Source of the DNA: Bacillota bacterium
GTDB lineage: Bacteria; Bacillota; Dehalobacteriia; UBA4068; UBA4997
Direction of reading: 5' to 3'
NCBI GenBank assembly: GCA_021771915.1
Contig: JAETNY010000004.1
Span: 144,945 to 194,471 of the forward strand
DNA: 49,527 bases
How positions within the stretch are numbered: the stretch's first letter is position 1; each line of letters starts with the position of its first letter. Below, piece after piece: positions 19,268-28,114 of the stretch. Below the pieces are notes generated by a model. The model saw only the letters and a program-made list of their open reading frames with translations. It was not told the origin of the DNA and did not search any database. The translations under genes and the position numbers were made by a program.

Positions 19268-20545
19268 ATGAAGCTAAATTTTATTAACATCTTTCTTGGT
19301 ATTTTATCGGCATTAACGCTGGTAGTAGTTTTGGCGCTGTTTGGTTTTTTGCCAAGCCCAGCATCAAAACCGTTAAATTTACCCAGCGCATCAACCGCTG
19401 GTTCTGTTGACGCCGCAGCTGGTGCTGGTCTGGCTTTGGCTGCCGTGCAAAATCAACGGGAAATTCAGCATGATAATTATGCCATATATTATACCCAAGA
19501 GGAATATGATAAATTATATCGTTCCGTTACAGGTTCATATAGCGGTATTGGTATTTATATTTACCCTGATAATGAAACCGGGCGCGCCCTGGTTTATGGC
19601 GTAATGCGCAATGGCCCGGCTTATAAGGCCGGCATACTGCCCGGAGATGTCTTTCTGCAACTGAATGACACTGATTTAACCACCATGGATTACTCCGAAG
19701 TGGCTGATTTGTTGGTGGCAAATCCTGTTGGAACTCGGCTTAAACTGCTTTTGGAGCGTCAAACTGCTGACGGCCAGACAAAAAATGTTACCATTAATGT
19801 TGAAACAGCAAAAGTTGATATTCCCACATTGGATTATGACATGCTCACAGAAACGATTGGTTTAATTAAAATTGAAAGCTTCAATATGACAACGGGTGAC
19901 CAATTTGCTGAAGCTTTTACAGAATTGCAGGGAAAGGGCATGCAGGGGTTAATTTTAGATTTACGGAACAATGGCGGCGGTGAAATTGGTGCGGCTTTGA
20001 AAGTTTGCGATTATTTTGTTCCGAAAGCTGAACCGTTAATGTATATGACTGATTCCAGCGGTATATATTGCTATTCTGCTGAAAAGGATAATGTGGATTT
20101 ACCCTTGGTGATTTTGCAAAATACTCATTCCGCCAGTGCTTCCGAGATATTGATTGGTGCAGTGCATGATAATGAAACCGGTATTACCATTGGTGAAACT
20201 TCTTATGGCAAAGGTATTGTGCAGGACTTAAAACGCCTAAACAGCGGCGCTGGCCTGCGTTTTACATCAGCTAAATATAGTACATCTCATCAAAACGATA
20301 TTCATGAACAGGGGATTGCGCCAGATATTTATTTCCCCTTACCTGAAGACGTCAATCCTTTACTAACTTACACCATGAACGCCGAGCAAGACCCACAGCT
20401 GGCCAAAGCGCTTGAAGTAATGCGCGAGCAGCTGGGGGAGGATTTAACAAGTGATAAGGAATTGAACAACAGCGAAAACGACAGCAACAATTCAGAAAAC
20501 AGTGATACAGAAAATGGTATGGAAAATGAAAAGATAAACCAGTAG
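19268..20545 (+). CDS. ctpA: S41-family C-terminal processing peptidase (CtpA)
   Basis: A 425-residue exported serine protease. The N-terminal hydrophobic segment (about residues 7-28) is a signal or anchor. A PDZ domain follows (GIGIYIYPDNETGRALVYGV, AGILPGDVFLQLND), then the S41 catalytic core: LRNNGGGEIGAALKVCDYF, the nucleophile Ser within NTHSASASEILIGA and the Lys in SYGKGIVQ. These enzymes trim exported proteins and in several bacteria control murein hydrolases, which fits its place after the M23 gene. The last 40 residues are low-complexity Asn/Ser/Glu, probably disordered. ATG 19268 follows AGAGGTAA. The neighbouring lipoprotein gene starts within 35 bases. Confidence 0.93.
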   Translation: MKLNFINIFLGILSALTLVVVLALFGFLPSPASKPLNLPSASTAGSVDAAAGAGLALAAVQNQREIQHDNYAIYYTQEEYDKLYRSVTGSYSGIGIYIYPDNETGRALVYGVMRNGPAYKAGILPGDVFLQLNDTDLTTMDYSEVADLLVANPVGTRLKLLLERQTADGQTKNVTINVETAKVDIPTLDYDMLTETIGLIKIESFNMTTGDQFAEAFTELQGKGMQGLILDLRNNGGGEIGAALKVCDYFVPKAEPLMYMTDSSGIYCYSAEKDNVDLPLVILQNTHSASASEILIGAVHDNETGITIGETSYGKGIVQDLKRLNSGAGLRFTSAKYSTSHQNDIHEQGIAPDIYFPLPEDVNPLLTYTMNAEQDPQLAKALEVMREQLGEDLTSDKELNNSENDSNNSENSDTENGMENEKINQ

Positions 20546-20579
20546 CGTGTTTTGGTTTATGAAACGGAGGCAGCTTGTG

Positions 20580-21050
20580 ATGAAAAAATTTTTTCTATCT
20601 CTGCTCACATTGTGCCTGCTAACTGCTTTGGCAGCCTGCGCCGCACCAGAAAATAACGAAGCGCTTTTAGAACTTAATGAAACAAGCGATTTTGGTGGTA
20701 TAAAAATTGGTATGACTGCAACAGCCATGCAGGAGAAGCTGGGCGAAGCTGATGCTGTTAACCCCACCAATTCTGGTACAGAATATACCTATCATGAACT
20801 GGATTTATCTCTTGTTGTGGACGATGAGCAATTAATTCGCCGTTTAGCCAGTAAAAATGCTGACTTAAATATTCACTCTATCAAAGTTGGTGATGAATTA
20901 ACAGCGGCCAGCCAAATTTTAATTGATAATGGCTATACACGCGATGCGGCTTCTGGCTGGCGTTATAATAATAATGAAATTCAAATAATACTATTGACTA
21001 TTGATGACCAAACCGTAGTTGGTTTTTCTGCGGAGTGGCTGACAAATTAA
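20580..21050 (+). CDS. Small lipoprotein, BamE/SmpA-like fold possible
   Basis: A 156-residue lipoprotein of unknown role. The signal peptide MKKFFLSLLTLCLLTALAAC ends in a lipobox (LAAC). The mature part carries FGGIKIGMTATAMQEKLGEAD, a pattern like the first repeat of BamE/SmpA-type domains (a 'GM+...+ LG' helix). A later stretch, SIKVGDELTAASQILIDNGY, looks like a second copy. GGAGG (20566-20570) lies 9 bases before ATG 20580, so I use that start rather than the ATG at 20547. It sits 34 bases after ctpA and probably shares its transcript, so it may be part of the envelope machinery. The fold call is weak. Confidence 0.65.
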   Translation: MKKFFLSLLTLCLLTALAACAAPENNEALLELNETSDFGGIKIGMTATAMQEKLGEADAVNPTNSGTEYTYHELDLSLVVDDEQLIRRLASKNADLNIHSIKVGDELTAASQILIDNGYTRDAASGWRYNNNEIQIILLTIDDQTVVGFSAEWLTN

Positions 21051-21058
21051 CATTAAAA

Positions 21059-21087
21059 CGCCGTCATTTTCCAAGAGAATGACGGCG
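21059..21087. terminator. Terminator between lipoprotein and CapA genes
   Basis: A 10-bp perfect stem CGCCGTCATT / AATGACGGCG with a 9-base loop between convergent genes. A TTTT tract follows on the minus strand. Nearly the same sequence recurs at 25471-25500. Confidence 0.75.
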
Positions 21088-21111
21088 CGCTTGTGTAATT
21101 GGATAGTTTTA

Positions 21112-22359
21112 TTAATAAATTTGAAATTCCAGTGGTATTCGTTCCGTAAATATTTTTTGTAAATATTCCAAAGAAAAATTGCTATAACTGCGGTGTACAC
21201 CATGTGCCTTGGCCTGCTCCGGCGTATATGCGCTCAATGGATAAACTGTTATATTTTTATAAGAACCCGTATAATCGGTAACCAGAGGTATAACGCCAAT
21301 TTCTTTAAAGCTTATGCTTTTATCTAATAAGTCATAACTCATTTCAATTTTAGCCATACCGCCCAGCATGGTGTCAGGCCGGTTTTGAGCGGAAATAAAA
21401 TTACCCAGAGAATAAAACACCGGAACCTGCCTGCTATTTTGTTCACTGGCATTAACCGTAAGCATTTCCACACCCTGCAAAACATGAGGGTGAGAACCAA
21501 TAATTATATCTGCACCATTATCCGCCAGCAGTTGGGCTATGCGCTTTTGCTCCGTATTAGCATTTGCCTGATATTCCTGTCCCCAGTGAATACTAACAAT
21601 AACAATATCCGCTGCCGCTTTGGCTTCCGCCAACTCTTGCTTCATCAAATCATCATTGATATACTTAACAATGCCGCTGCTTGAAGATGGCAACTTAAGA
21701 CCATTTGTACCATAGGTATAAGCCAACAAAGCTACTTTCAGGTTTTTAACTTCCAGAATTTGCAGCTGGTCATCAGATTCATCAGCTGCAATCCCAGCCA
21801 TAATTACCGGCTTTTGCAAACTGCGTGAACGCCAAAACTCTATGGTATTAAAAAATCCCTGTTGCCGAGCATCTAAAACATGATTGTTGGCATGACTAAT
21901 CATATTAAATCCCAGTTCGATAAGCTGGTCGCCCAACTCCTGCGGTGAATTAAACATTGGATAAGATGACAGGCCCAGCTGCGTTCCGCCAAGAGGCGTT
22001 TCCTGATTAATCAGCGCCAGGTCTGCCTGTTCCAGATAGGGAATCATATACTGATAGGCTGGCCGAAAATCAAAACTGCCGTCGGTTGTGCGTTCACGTG
22101 CCTGCCGATATATGGGACCATGAATTAAATTATCTCCAACGGCAATCAGGTTCAACTGAATAGCGGTATCATTAGCCAAATCATCAGATATTGGCTGAAG
22201 TGGAATAGCGTTAGCATTCACTGATTGACAAGCACCCAAACTTAACATTATGACAACAGCCAACATCATCTGAATAAGTCGGATAATAAGTTTATAAGGC
22301 GAAGCAATAATGTGTTGCCTTTCTTGGGCAAAGAAACAGCGCTTATTTTGTGGTTTCAT
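21112..22359 (-). CDS. CapA-family (poly-gamma-glutamate capsule-type) lipoprotein
   Basis: A 415-residue predicted lipoprotein. A long charged N-tail precedes a hydrophobic stretch (LIIRLIQMMLAVVIMLSLGAC) with lipobox LGAC near residue 44. The PGA_cap metallophosphatase-like domain follows: LIAVGDNLIHGPIY, QADLALINQETPLGG, NMISHANNHVLD, VIVSIHWGQEY and IIGSHPHVLQGVE. These carry the Asp/Asn/His ligands of the calcineurin-like fold. CapA of Bacillus takes part in poly-gamma-glutamate export. Many homologues occur without capsule genes, and none of capB, capC or capE is here, so the substrate is open. GAGGTA precedes ATG 22359. The promoter is at 22395-22423. Confidence 0.85.
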   Translation of the reverse strand: MKPQNKRCFFAQERQHIIASPYKLIIRLIQMMLAVVIMLSLGACQSVNANAIPLQPISDDLANDTAIQLNLIAVGDNLIHGPIYRQARERTTDGSFDFRPAYQYMIPYLEQADLALINQETPLGGTQLGLSSYPMFNSPQELGDQLIELGFNMISHANNHVLDARQQGFFNTIEFWRSRSLQKPVIMAGIAADESDDQLQILEVKNLKVALLAYTYGTNGLKLPSSSSGIVKYINDDLMKQELAEAKAAADIVIVSIHWGQEYQANANTEQKRIAQLLADNGADIIIGSHPHVLQGVEMLTVNASEQNSRQVPVFYSLGNFISAQNRPDTMLGGMAKIEMSYDLLDKSISFKEIGVIPLVTDYTGSYKNITVYPLSAYTPEQAKAHGVHRSYSNFSLEYLQKIFTERIPLEFQIY

Positions 22360-22394
22360 AATTCAAATACCTCTTTTATTTTAACTTAAATTAT

Positions 22395-22423
22395 ATTATA
22401 ACACTATTTTGGCTTAATCACAA
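22395..22423 (-). promoter_or_regulatory. Promoter of the CapA-family gene
   Basis: On the minus strand, TTGTGA (22423-22418), a 17-base spacer, then TATAAT (22400-22395), about 36 bases upstream of the start codon. Confidence 0.65.
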
Positions 22424-22525
22424 CCATATAATTATGCCGTTTTGATGCCAAATTAATAGATAATAAAGAAAGGGGAGTTATTCAAAACTCATTAAGCGTT
22501 GGGATTGAATTAAGGGGGAATTATT

Positions 22526-23185
22526 ATGATTAAGGTTTTGATTGTTGAAGATGAAAAAGCGATTTCTAATTTAATTCGCCTGAGTCTGAGCAAGGAAGGC
22601 TATGTCTGCACCTGCGCTTTTGACGGTTTAACTGCTGTGGATTTATTGGAAAGCAATATCTATGATTTAATTTTGCTGGACGTTATGCTGCCTCATGTTG
22701 ATGGTTTTGAACTTATTGAATATATTCGGCCGCTGGAAATACCGGTTATTTTTATTACCGCCAAGGATTCGGTATTAGATAGAGTTAAGGGGCTGCGTTT
22801 AGGAGCTGAAGATTACATTATCAAGCCTTTTGAAATTATAGAATTACTGGCCAGAATAGATGTGGTAATGCGTCGTTATCAAAAATGTGATATGGTTTTG
22901 CAAATTGACGGCTTGAAGATTGACACACGCTCCATGCAGGTTTGGCGCGATGGCAGGGAAATAAATCTGACTAAAACAGAATATGAAATGCTGCTTTTAT
23001 TTGCACGCAATCCACGCCGCGCCATGTACCGCGAAACTATTTATGAGCGCGTGTGGGGTGGGGAGTATCCATTTGGTAGCAAGGTGGTGGATTTACATGT
23101 GCAGCGTATGCGCAAAAAAGTGGGTTGGGAACAAATCTTAAAAGCGGTCAATAAAGTTGGCTACCGCCTGGAAGTTCCCGAGTAA
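22526..23185 (+). CDS. OmpR/PhoB-family response regulator
   Basis: A 219-residue two-component regulator. The receiver domain has the acidic pair in VEDEK, the phospho-acceptor D52 in LILLDVMLPHVDG, the Thr/Ser region in VIFITAKDS and K100 in YIIKPFE. The winged-helix DNA-binding domain (about 125-219) includes LTKTEYEMLLLFARNPRRAM and VVDLHVQRMRKKVG. It lies 5 bases upstream of a histidine kinase gene, its obvious partner. AAGGGGGAA precedes ATG 22526. The signal and regulon are unknown. The co-transcribed exported protein after the kinase is a candidate target or accessory sensor. Confidence 0.93.
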   Translation: MIKVLIVEDEKAISNLIRLSLSKEGYVCTCAFDGLTAVDLLESNIYDLILLDVMLPHVDGFELIEYIRPLEIPVIFITAKDSVLDRVKGLRLGAEDYIIKPFEIIELLARIDVVMRRYQKCDMVLQIDGLKIDTRSMQVWRDGREINLTKTEYEMLLLFARNPRRAMYRETIYERVWGGEYPFGSKVVDLHVQRMRKKVGWEQILKAVNKVGYRLEVPE

Positions 23186-23190
23186 TCGTC

Positions 23191-24591
23191 ATGAAATTTC
23201 GCTTTAAAATAACTCTTTGTATGTTAGCGCTATTATCCATATCATTTGGCACAGGCGCCAGTCTGATAATTTATGAGTCATTTCAGGACTCACTTGAGCG
23301 CGAACAGGAAACGGCTTTTAGTGTTTATCGTATGGTATGGAGTACATTGCAAATAGTAAATGACTTAAATCCGTATCTGGACCAGAATACAATTAATCAA
23401 ACTCTGGAACAGTTGGGTAAACAAAAACGAACCGCCTGGACAGCTCTGCGCCTAAGCACAGAAAAAGAGGTTATTTATCAATCCGCAGATTTTGATTTTC
23501 CTATGCTTTCTACACCTGAACCAGCCCCAGGTGACTGTCAGTTCTTTACGGCATTGGGTTTAGACGGCACCCATTATTTAATACTGTATGGAGCTGCCAA
23601 CAGTAACGATACAGTTTTATATTTATATATGGTACAGGATATTTCCAATCTATATACCATGCGCCAAATCCAGCAAAATACTTATTTGCAGATATTTATA
23701 ATTCTGTTAATGCTTTGCGCTGTGTTAGCTTACACGGTTTCCCGGCTCTTAACCGCACCTTTGCAAAAATTATCAATGGTTTCCCGTAAAATTGCTTCTG
23801 GCAAACTCTCCAGCCGTGTTAATATAGCTTCTAATGATGAGGTTGGGGCAGTAGCTGAAGATTTTAACGCCATGGCTCAACAAATGGAGGAAACAATCAG
23901 CGAATTAAACAATGCCATTGCCAGTCAGGAGCGTTTTGTAGGTAGCTTTGCGCATGAAATGAAAACGCCAATGACCTCATTGATTGGTTATGCCGAACTT
24001 CTGCGCAGCGGCGTTCTGACGCCAGACGAACAGGCCGAAGCCGCTTATTATATATACGCCGAAGGCAAACGCTTAGAAAATCTATCACGCAAGCTGCTTG
24101 ATTTGCTGGTATTAAAACACAAGAACTTGCCGCTGATTAAAATTCGGCCTGCTGATTTAATCGAAGGACTGATTGAGAGATTACAGCCAATTTGTACCAG
24201 AAGAAATATCAGTTTGTCCTGTGACTGCCAGAAAGGCACATGCTATTTAGAGCCGGATTTAGTTTGGTCGTTATTATTAAATCTGGCTGATAATGCACAA
24301 AAAGCCATGCCCCAGGGTGGGCATATTCATTTGCGCCTGCAAATGTTGCCAGATGGCTGCCGTATCTATGTTTTTGATAATGGACAGGGTATTCCGGAAA
24401 CAGCGCTGGCACATTTAACAGAAGCATTTTATCGCGCTGACAAGGCTCGTTCTCGCGAACAGGGCGGTTTTGGTCTGGGTCTGGCTTTATGTCAAGAAAT
24501 TGTGGCGCTGCATAACGGCCAGCTTAAATTTACTAACAGACCAGAGGGCGGAGCCTGTGTTATTGCAGAATTAAGAGGAGGGCGGCCATGA
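23191..24591 (+). CDS. Membrane sensor histidine kinase
   Basis: A 466-residue kinase. TM1 spans about residues 7-27 and TM2 about 165-185, enclosing an extracellular sensing domain of about 135 residues with no recognised fold. HAMP follows TM2 (TAPLQKLSMVSRKIASGKL). The HisKA box is VGSFAHEMKTPMTSLIGYAE with phospho-His 255. ATP lid motifs: N box LLNLADNAQKAM, G1 VFDNGQGIP, and G2 GGFGLGLALC. All catalytic elements are intact. It starts 5 bases after the response regulator and overlaps the next gene as ATGA, so all three are one operon. Confidence 0.93.
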   Translation: MKFRFKITLCMLALLSISFGTGASLIIYESFQDSLEREQETAFSVYRMVWSTLQIVNDLNPYLDQNTINQTLEQLGKQKRTAWTALRLSTEKEVIYQSADFDFPMLSTPEPAPGDCQFFTALGLDGTHYLILYGAANSNDTVLYLYMVQDISNLYTMRQIQQNTYLQIFIILLMLCAVLAYTVSRLLTAPLQKLSMVSRKIASGKLSSRVNIASNDEVGAVAEDFNAMAQQMEETISELNNAIASQERFVGSFAHEMKTPMTSLIGYAELLRSGVLTPDEQAEAAYYIYAEGKRLENLSRKLLDLLVLKHKNLPLIKIRPADLIEGLIERLQPICTRRNISLSCDCQKGTCYLEPDLVWSLLLNLADNAQKAMPQGGHIHLRLQMLPDGCRIYVFDNGQGIPETALAHLTEAFYRADKARSREQGGFGLGLALCQEIVALHNGQLKFTNRPEGGACVIAELRGGRP

Positions 24592-25463
24592 ACCAAAATA
24601 AAAATTTAAGAACAATGCTGCTGCCTTTTTTGACTTTGCTGCTAATTATCAGCGGTGCGACAATGCCATTTGCCGTTGCTCGCTTGCAGGACTTACAGAC
24701 CGAAAAAATAACTGATATTCGGCAATTCAGCTCGGTTAATCTCACTTTACAGCAAAATTCAGCCATTAGCCACGTTTTACAGTTAATTAATAGCGCTGAC
24801 TATTCCTGGTTAGATTACAGAGGTTCCACCAGGTTAACTTCAGACGAGGTGACGTCTATTTTACAAACCGAAATGCTTGAAATGTCTGCCAACGGACTGA
24901 TAAATAATATTGACTATTCAGATGCCGACCTGCAACCGCGCCTTGCTCTAATTACCATGGCTGAAAACTCGGCCATAATCTGGGTGTGCAATTTTTATTA
25001 TAATGAGAACAGAAATTATTTTGCCATAATTGACGATACCAGCGCTAAAATTGTTATGCTTTGGACTGATAGCCCAAGCATAAGCATTGAACCAATGGAG
25101 TCAAAGAAACTTTTTATAGTAACAAAAAGCATGAACGGGCAGGACGACACCTTTATGCTGGTTGATGAAAATATAGATTACCAGCAAAAGGTTTTAGTTA
25201 TAGACGACAAACAAATAGCATATGAATATGCTGAACCAGAGGAAAGCATATATGAAACTGAAAATCTTACAGAAGATAAATTTCCGCTGTTGATTAAGTG
25301 GCGCAGCTTTTGTGAGGATTATTATAATATTAAGATTGAGGAAGTAGAAAAAAATTATTCCAGAGATTATATTCAATATGTAATGAAATATCGGCTTGAT
25401 GAGCAAGATGTATGGTATGAACTGCCAATTACCATTTATCCTGATTACACAATTTTAAATTAA
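24588..25463 (+). CDS. Exported protein of unknown function in a two-component operon
   Basis: A 291-residue protein that I do not recognise. A hydrophobic N-terminal segment (TMLLPFLTLLLIISGATMPFAV) is a signal peptide or membrane anchor. The rest is acidic and polar with no cysteine pair and no lipobox. It starts inside the kinase stop codon (ATGA overlap), so it is translationally coupled to the kinase. Such tight coupling suggests it modulates the kinase from outside the membrane or is itself part of the output. The second half has alternating acidic/aromatic stretches (FCEDYYNIKIEEVEKNY), possibly a small beta-rich domain. No function is assigned. Confidence 0.6.
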   Translation: MNQNKNLRTMLLPFLTLLLIISGATMPFAVARLQDLQTEKITDIRQFSSVNLTLQQNSAISHVLQLINSADYSWLDYRGSTRLTSDEVTSILQTEMLEMSANGLINNIDYSDADLQPRLALITMAENSAIIWVCNFYYNENRNYFAIIDDTSAKIVMLWTDSPSISIEPMESKKLFIVTKSMNGQDDTFMLVDENIDYQQKVLVIDDKQIAYEYAEPEESIYETENLTEDKFPLLIKWRSFCEDYYNIKIEEVEKNYSRDYIQYVMKYRLDEQDVWYELPITIYPDYTILN

Positions 25464-25507
25464 ATACAAGCGCCGTCATTTTCAAGATAAATGATGGCGC
25501 TTGTATT
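25463..25507. terminator. Bidirectional terminator, long stem
   Basis: A 19-bp stem (25463-25481 with 25489-25507, one G-U pair) around a short loop between convergent genes. Its core CGCCGTCATTTTC...GGCG matches the hairpin at 21059-21087. Confidence 0.7.
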
Positions 25508-25523
25508 GCTTGGTTTAAGCTTT

Positions 25524-26636
25524 TTACATATCAGCCTTAACCGTAGAGGTTTCTGTTTCAAATTCTTTATCCCAAAGAATATTTTCTGTGGGCAAATCAA
25601 TTTGCAGATTGTTGACTGCCTTGGTAGTTTTTTTAATGGAAAATAAAACATCACTAGGCTCACCGTAATATTCTTCATTAAAAACAATGCTTATTTTCTC
25701 ATCTAAGGTATAGCTGTCTGCCGAAGTTTTAGCCAAATGATAATTTATCAGAAAATCCATCGGGCACTCAACAGTTAATTCAGTTCTAACAGTTTCTAAA
25801 ACGGCTAAACGCTCCTGCATGGAAATTTCCTTAACAGCCACAATCAATTCCTGAGCAAGTTCAGTTGCTTCAGCTCGTTCATTTTCAGAAAAGAAATCGC
25901 TGCTGTTGATATAATACAGAAAAGCCTGAGCAATTTGTTCAAAATTATCCAAAGTATAGACGATAAATTCATTAATCAAATCGGCCAAACCGGCATTATC
26001 CAGTTCCAGTTTAAAACTGTTGCCTTTGGCTTCCATGGCTTTAATTGAAAATCCAGAATAGGCCTGGCCAACCGTATCGCGAAATTTTTCAACCTCTTTA
26101 AAAAACATTTGCAATTCCGCATCAGACCAGTCACCATAAATCGTAAATCTGGAAAAATCAGCACCCATATCATCATCTAAAGAACAAGCCAGCCAATCAT
26201 ACCCATCAAGTTTGGCCTTGACCTCATCATAATTATTTTCCTCAAAAATCTGACATAATGTGAGAAAATCCTCTGCTTTAACATAAAAATTATCATTACC
26301 AAGATAAAATGTAAGGTATAATGGCTCTTCATAGCAGGAAAAATCGAACTCCAAATGTATGCCATACACGTTGGTTTCACTATTACTGTCAATGTGATAT
26401 TTTATGGTAGCGTCCTGCAACAAATCCACCGGCAAACCTTCCTGCTCAAAATCTTCTTCCATAGGCCGGTCATGAATACTGATATAAACTTCGCCATCGG
26501 ATGTCCATTTGGACAAACTGTTAATTTCCAACAATAAATCAGTAAGCGTTTGTGTTTGCTGAGCACAGGCTGCCGTTAAGGTCAGCGCTATTATCACAAG
26601 CAAAACGCCGGCAATCTGCCAAAATCTTTTCTTCAT
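25524..26636 (-). CDS. Lipoprotein of unknown function
   Basis: A 370-residue lipoprotein. The signal peptide (MKKRFWQIAGVLLVIIALTLT) ends in the lipobox TAAC. The mature protein is acidic, rich in Glu/Asp and aromatic residues, and contains repeated short amphipathic strands (FEFDFSCYEEPLYLTFYLG landmark). This is reminiscent of LolA-like or DUF6583-like surface proteins, but I do not recognise a family. I chose ATG 26636 over TTG 26639 because AGGAGGGG lies 7 bases upstream. It is a single gene with its own spacer, converging on the two-component operon. No partner is evident. Confidence 0.6.
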   Translation of the reverse strand: MKKRFWQIAGVLLVIIALTLTAACAQQTQTLTDLLLEINSLSKWTSDGEVYISIHDRPMEEDFEQEGLPVDLLQDATIKYHIDSNSETNVYGIHLEFDFSCYEEPLYLTFYLGNDNFYVKAEDFLTLCQIFEENNYDEVKAKLDGYDWLACSLDDDMGADFSRFTIYGDWSDAELQMFFKEVEKFRDTVGQAYSGFSIKAMEAKGNSFKLELDNAGLADLINEFIVYTLDNFEQIAQAFLYYINSSDFFSENERAEATELAQELIVAVKEISMQERLAVLETVRTELTVECPMDFLINYHLAKTSADSYTLDEKISIVFNEEYYGEPSDVLFSIKKTTKAVNNLQIDLPTENILWDKEFETETSTVKADM

Positions 26637-26768
26637 CAACTATCCCCTCCTCAAAAATAAATAAATTTTTTATATAATTTCAACATATAATATTGAAATC
26701 CTTTATTGTTTACGATAAAATTAGATTATAAATAGTAATTTTAACCAAAATACAAGGAGGAAAAAAAT

Positions 26769-27344
26769 ATGTTTACTCAAGAACAGGTTTTAGAAATTTT
26801 TGCACGTACTGGCGTGCTTCTGGAAGGACATTTTCGTCTGACCTCTGGCCTGCATGCCGCCAAATATCTGCAATGCGCTCAACTGCTGCAATATCCGCAT
26901 GAGGCTGGCCCACTTTGTGAGCAGTTGGCCAGTTATTTCAAAGACGCTGGCGCCACTGTGGTGGCAGGGCCAGCCACAGGCGGTATCATCTTGGCTTATG
27001 AAGTGGCCAAGGCTTTGGGTGTTAAAAACATCTTTGGTGAACGTGAAAACGGAGTAATGACTTTCCGTCGTGGGTTTAAAGTTGAGCCAACTGATAAGGT
27101 TCTGGTGCTGGAGGACGTTGTAACCACAGGCGGTTCTGTTAAAGAGTTAATTGCCTGCGTTAAAGAAGCTGGGGCAGAGGTTGTTGGTGTTGCCTCTCTG
27201 GTGAACCGTAGCGGTGGCCGGGTTGATTTTGGCGTTCCATTTAAATCTCTGGTTAATCTGGATATTACCACCTATCAGCCAGAAGACTGTCCGATGTGCA
27301 AAGAGGGTAGTGTGGCCTATAAACCTGGCTCAAGACAGGTTTAA
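26769..27344 (+). CDS. pyrE: Orotate phosphoribosyltransferase
   Basis: A 191-residue enzyme that joins orotate to PRPP, giving orotidine 5'-phosphate, the fifth step of pyrimidine synthesis. The PRPP-binding motif is VLVLEDVVTTGGSV. The catalytic loop contains GERENGVMTFRRGF. The start MFTQEQVLEIFARTGVLLEGHFRLTSGLH is typical of the family that ends with CPMCKEG-type residues. Length is normal. AAGGAGG precedes ATG 26769. It is alone here, with a terminator downstream, so the pyrimidine pathway is scattered in this genome. Confidence 0.94.
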   Translation: MFTQEQVLEIFARTGVLLEGHFRLTSGLHAAKYLQCAQLLQYPHEAGPLCEQLASYFKDAGATVVAGPATGGIILAYEVAKALGVKNIFGERENGVMTFRRGFKVEPTDKVLVLEDVVTTGGSVKELIACVKEAGAEVVGVASLVNRSGGRVDFGVPFKSLVNLDITTYQPEDCPMCKEGSVAYKPGSRQV

Positions 27345-27359
27345 ACTATAATTAAGCAA

Positions 27360-27397
27360 AATCCACCGCTGTTTTTATATCAAAATGGCGGTGGATT
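27360..27397. terminator. Terminator after pyrE
   Basis: A 10-bp stem AATCCACCGC (27360-27369) / GCGGTGGATT (27388-27397) followed by TGTTTTATT. It lies between pyrE and the convergent membrane-protein gene and may serve both. Confidence 0.8.
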
Positions 27398-27418
27398 GTT
27401 TTATTAAATCTTGGTTAC

Positions 27419-28018
27419 TTAAATCAACTGGTCAGCGCTCAACATTGCAAAACTATACACCAGTAAAACGGGCATTTTGCCAATCAGGATACACAATAAA
27501 AATTGCAGCCAGGTTATATTGGCAATACCAGCCAGCATACATAAAGCGTCATCAGGCGCAAAAGGCAGCAGAATGGCAATCGCAAAAAAACGAGGGAAGA
27601 TTTTGCCATTATCCAGCCAGCGAAAATATTTATGCCAAACCTCTTGGCTTACTTTGGAACGTACAAACGCCTGACCATAATGTCTGGCCAATGCAAAGCT
27701 GGTGATTGAACCAATGGCAATGCCAATATAATTAAGCCAAAAACCCGGCCAGGGACCAAAACAAACCACACCAGCCGTTTGTACAACGCCGCCAGGAATA
27801 AACGGAATGATGATTTGCAGAAAATGCAGCGAAATAAAAGCCAATGGCCCCAGAAAGCCAGCTTTCTCAATATAAGAACGCAATGTCGCAATATCCTTAA
27901 AGATACCGCACTTCCAACCATATATGCAAAGCACGACAACGATAATTAAACCCAGCAGCACCAGCATATTAATTTGTTTTTTGGATATTTTGTGTTTAAT
28001 TTTTATTTTACTTTTCAT
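27419..28018 (-). CDS. TVP38/TMEM64 (DedA-like, VTT domain) membrane protein
   Basis: A 199-residue integral membrane protein. One N-terminal membrane segment follows a Lys-rich start. The VTT/SNARE-associated core then includes ISLHFLQIIIPFIPGGVVQTAG, the conserved re-entrant loop region, and YIGIAIGSITSFALARHYG. A second re-entrant region is RFFAIAILLPFAPDDALCMLAG. DedA-superfamily members act as lipid-carrier flippases or proton-coupled transporters; this subfamily is poorly defined. AGAGGT precedes ATG 28018. It is separated from the recombinase gene by 96 AT-rich bases. Confidence 0.85.
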   Translation of the reverse strand: MKSKIKIKHKISKKQINMLVLLGLIIVVVLCIYGWKCGIFKDIATLRSYIEKAGFLGPLAFISLHFLQIIIPFIPGGVVQTAGVVCFGPWPGFWLNYIGIAIGSITSFALARHYGQAFVRSKVSQEVWHKYFRWLDNGKIFPRFFAIAILLPFAPDDALCMLAGIANITWLQFLLCILIGKMPVLLVYSFAMLSADQLI

Positions 28019-28114
28019 ACAACCTCTTTTTATAAAACAAAAACTTGAACTATACGAATATATTATACAAATTTATTTTATACTATATTTAAACGAATTT
28101 GTCTATTAGCAGCC

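Noticed and set aside
27385-27705. 106-codon plus-strand open frame after pyrE
   Set aside because: It starts inside the terminator and runs opposite the TVP38-family membrane protein gene; no start signal.
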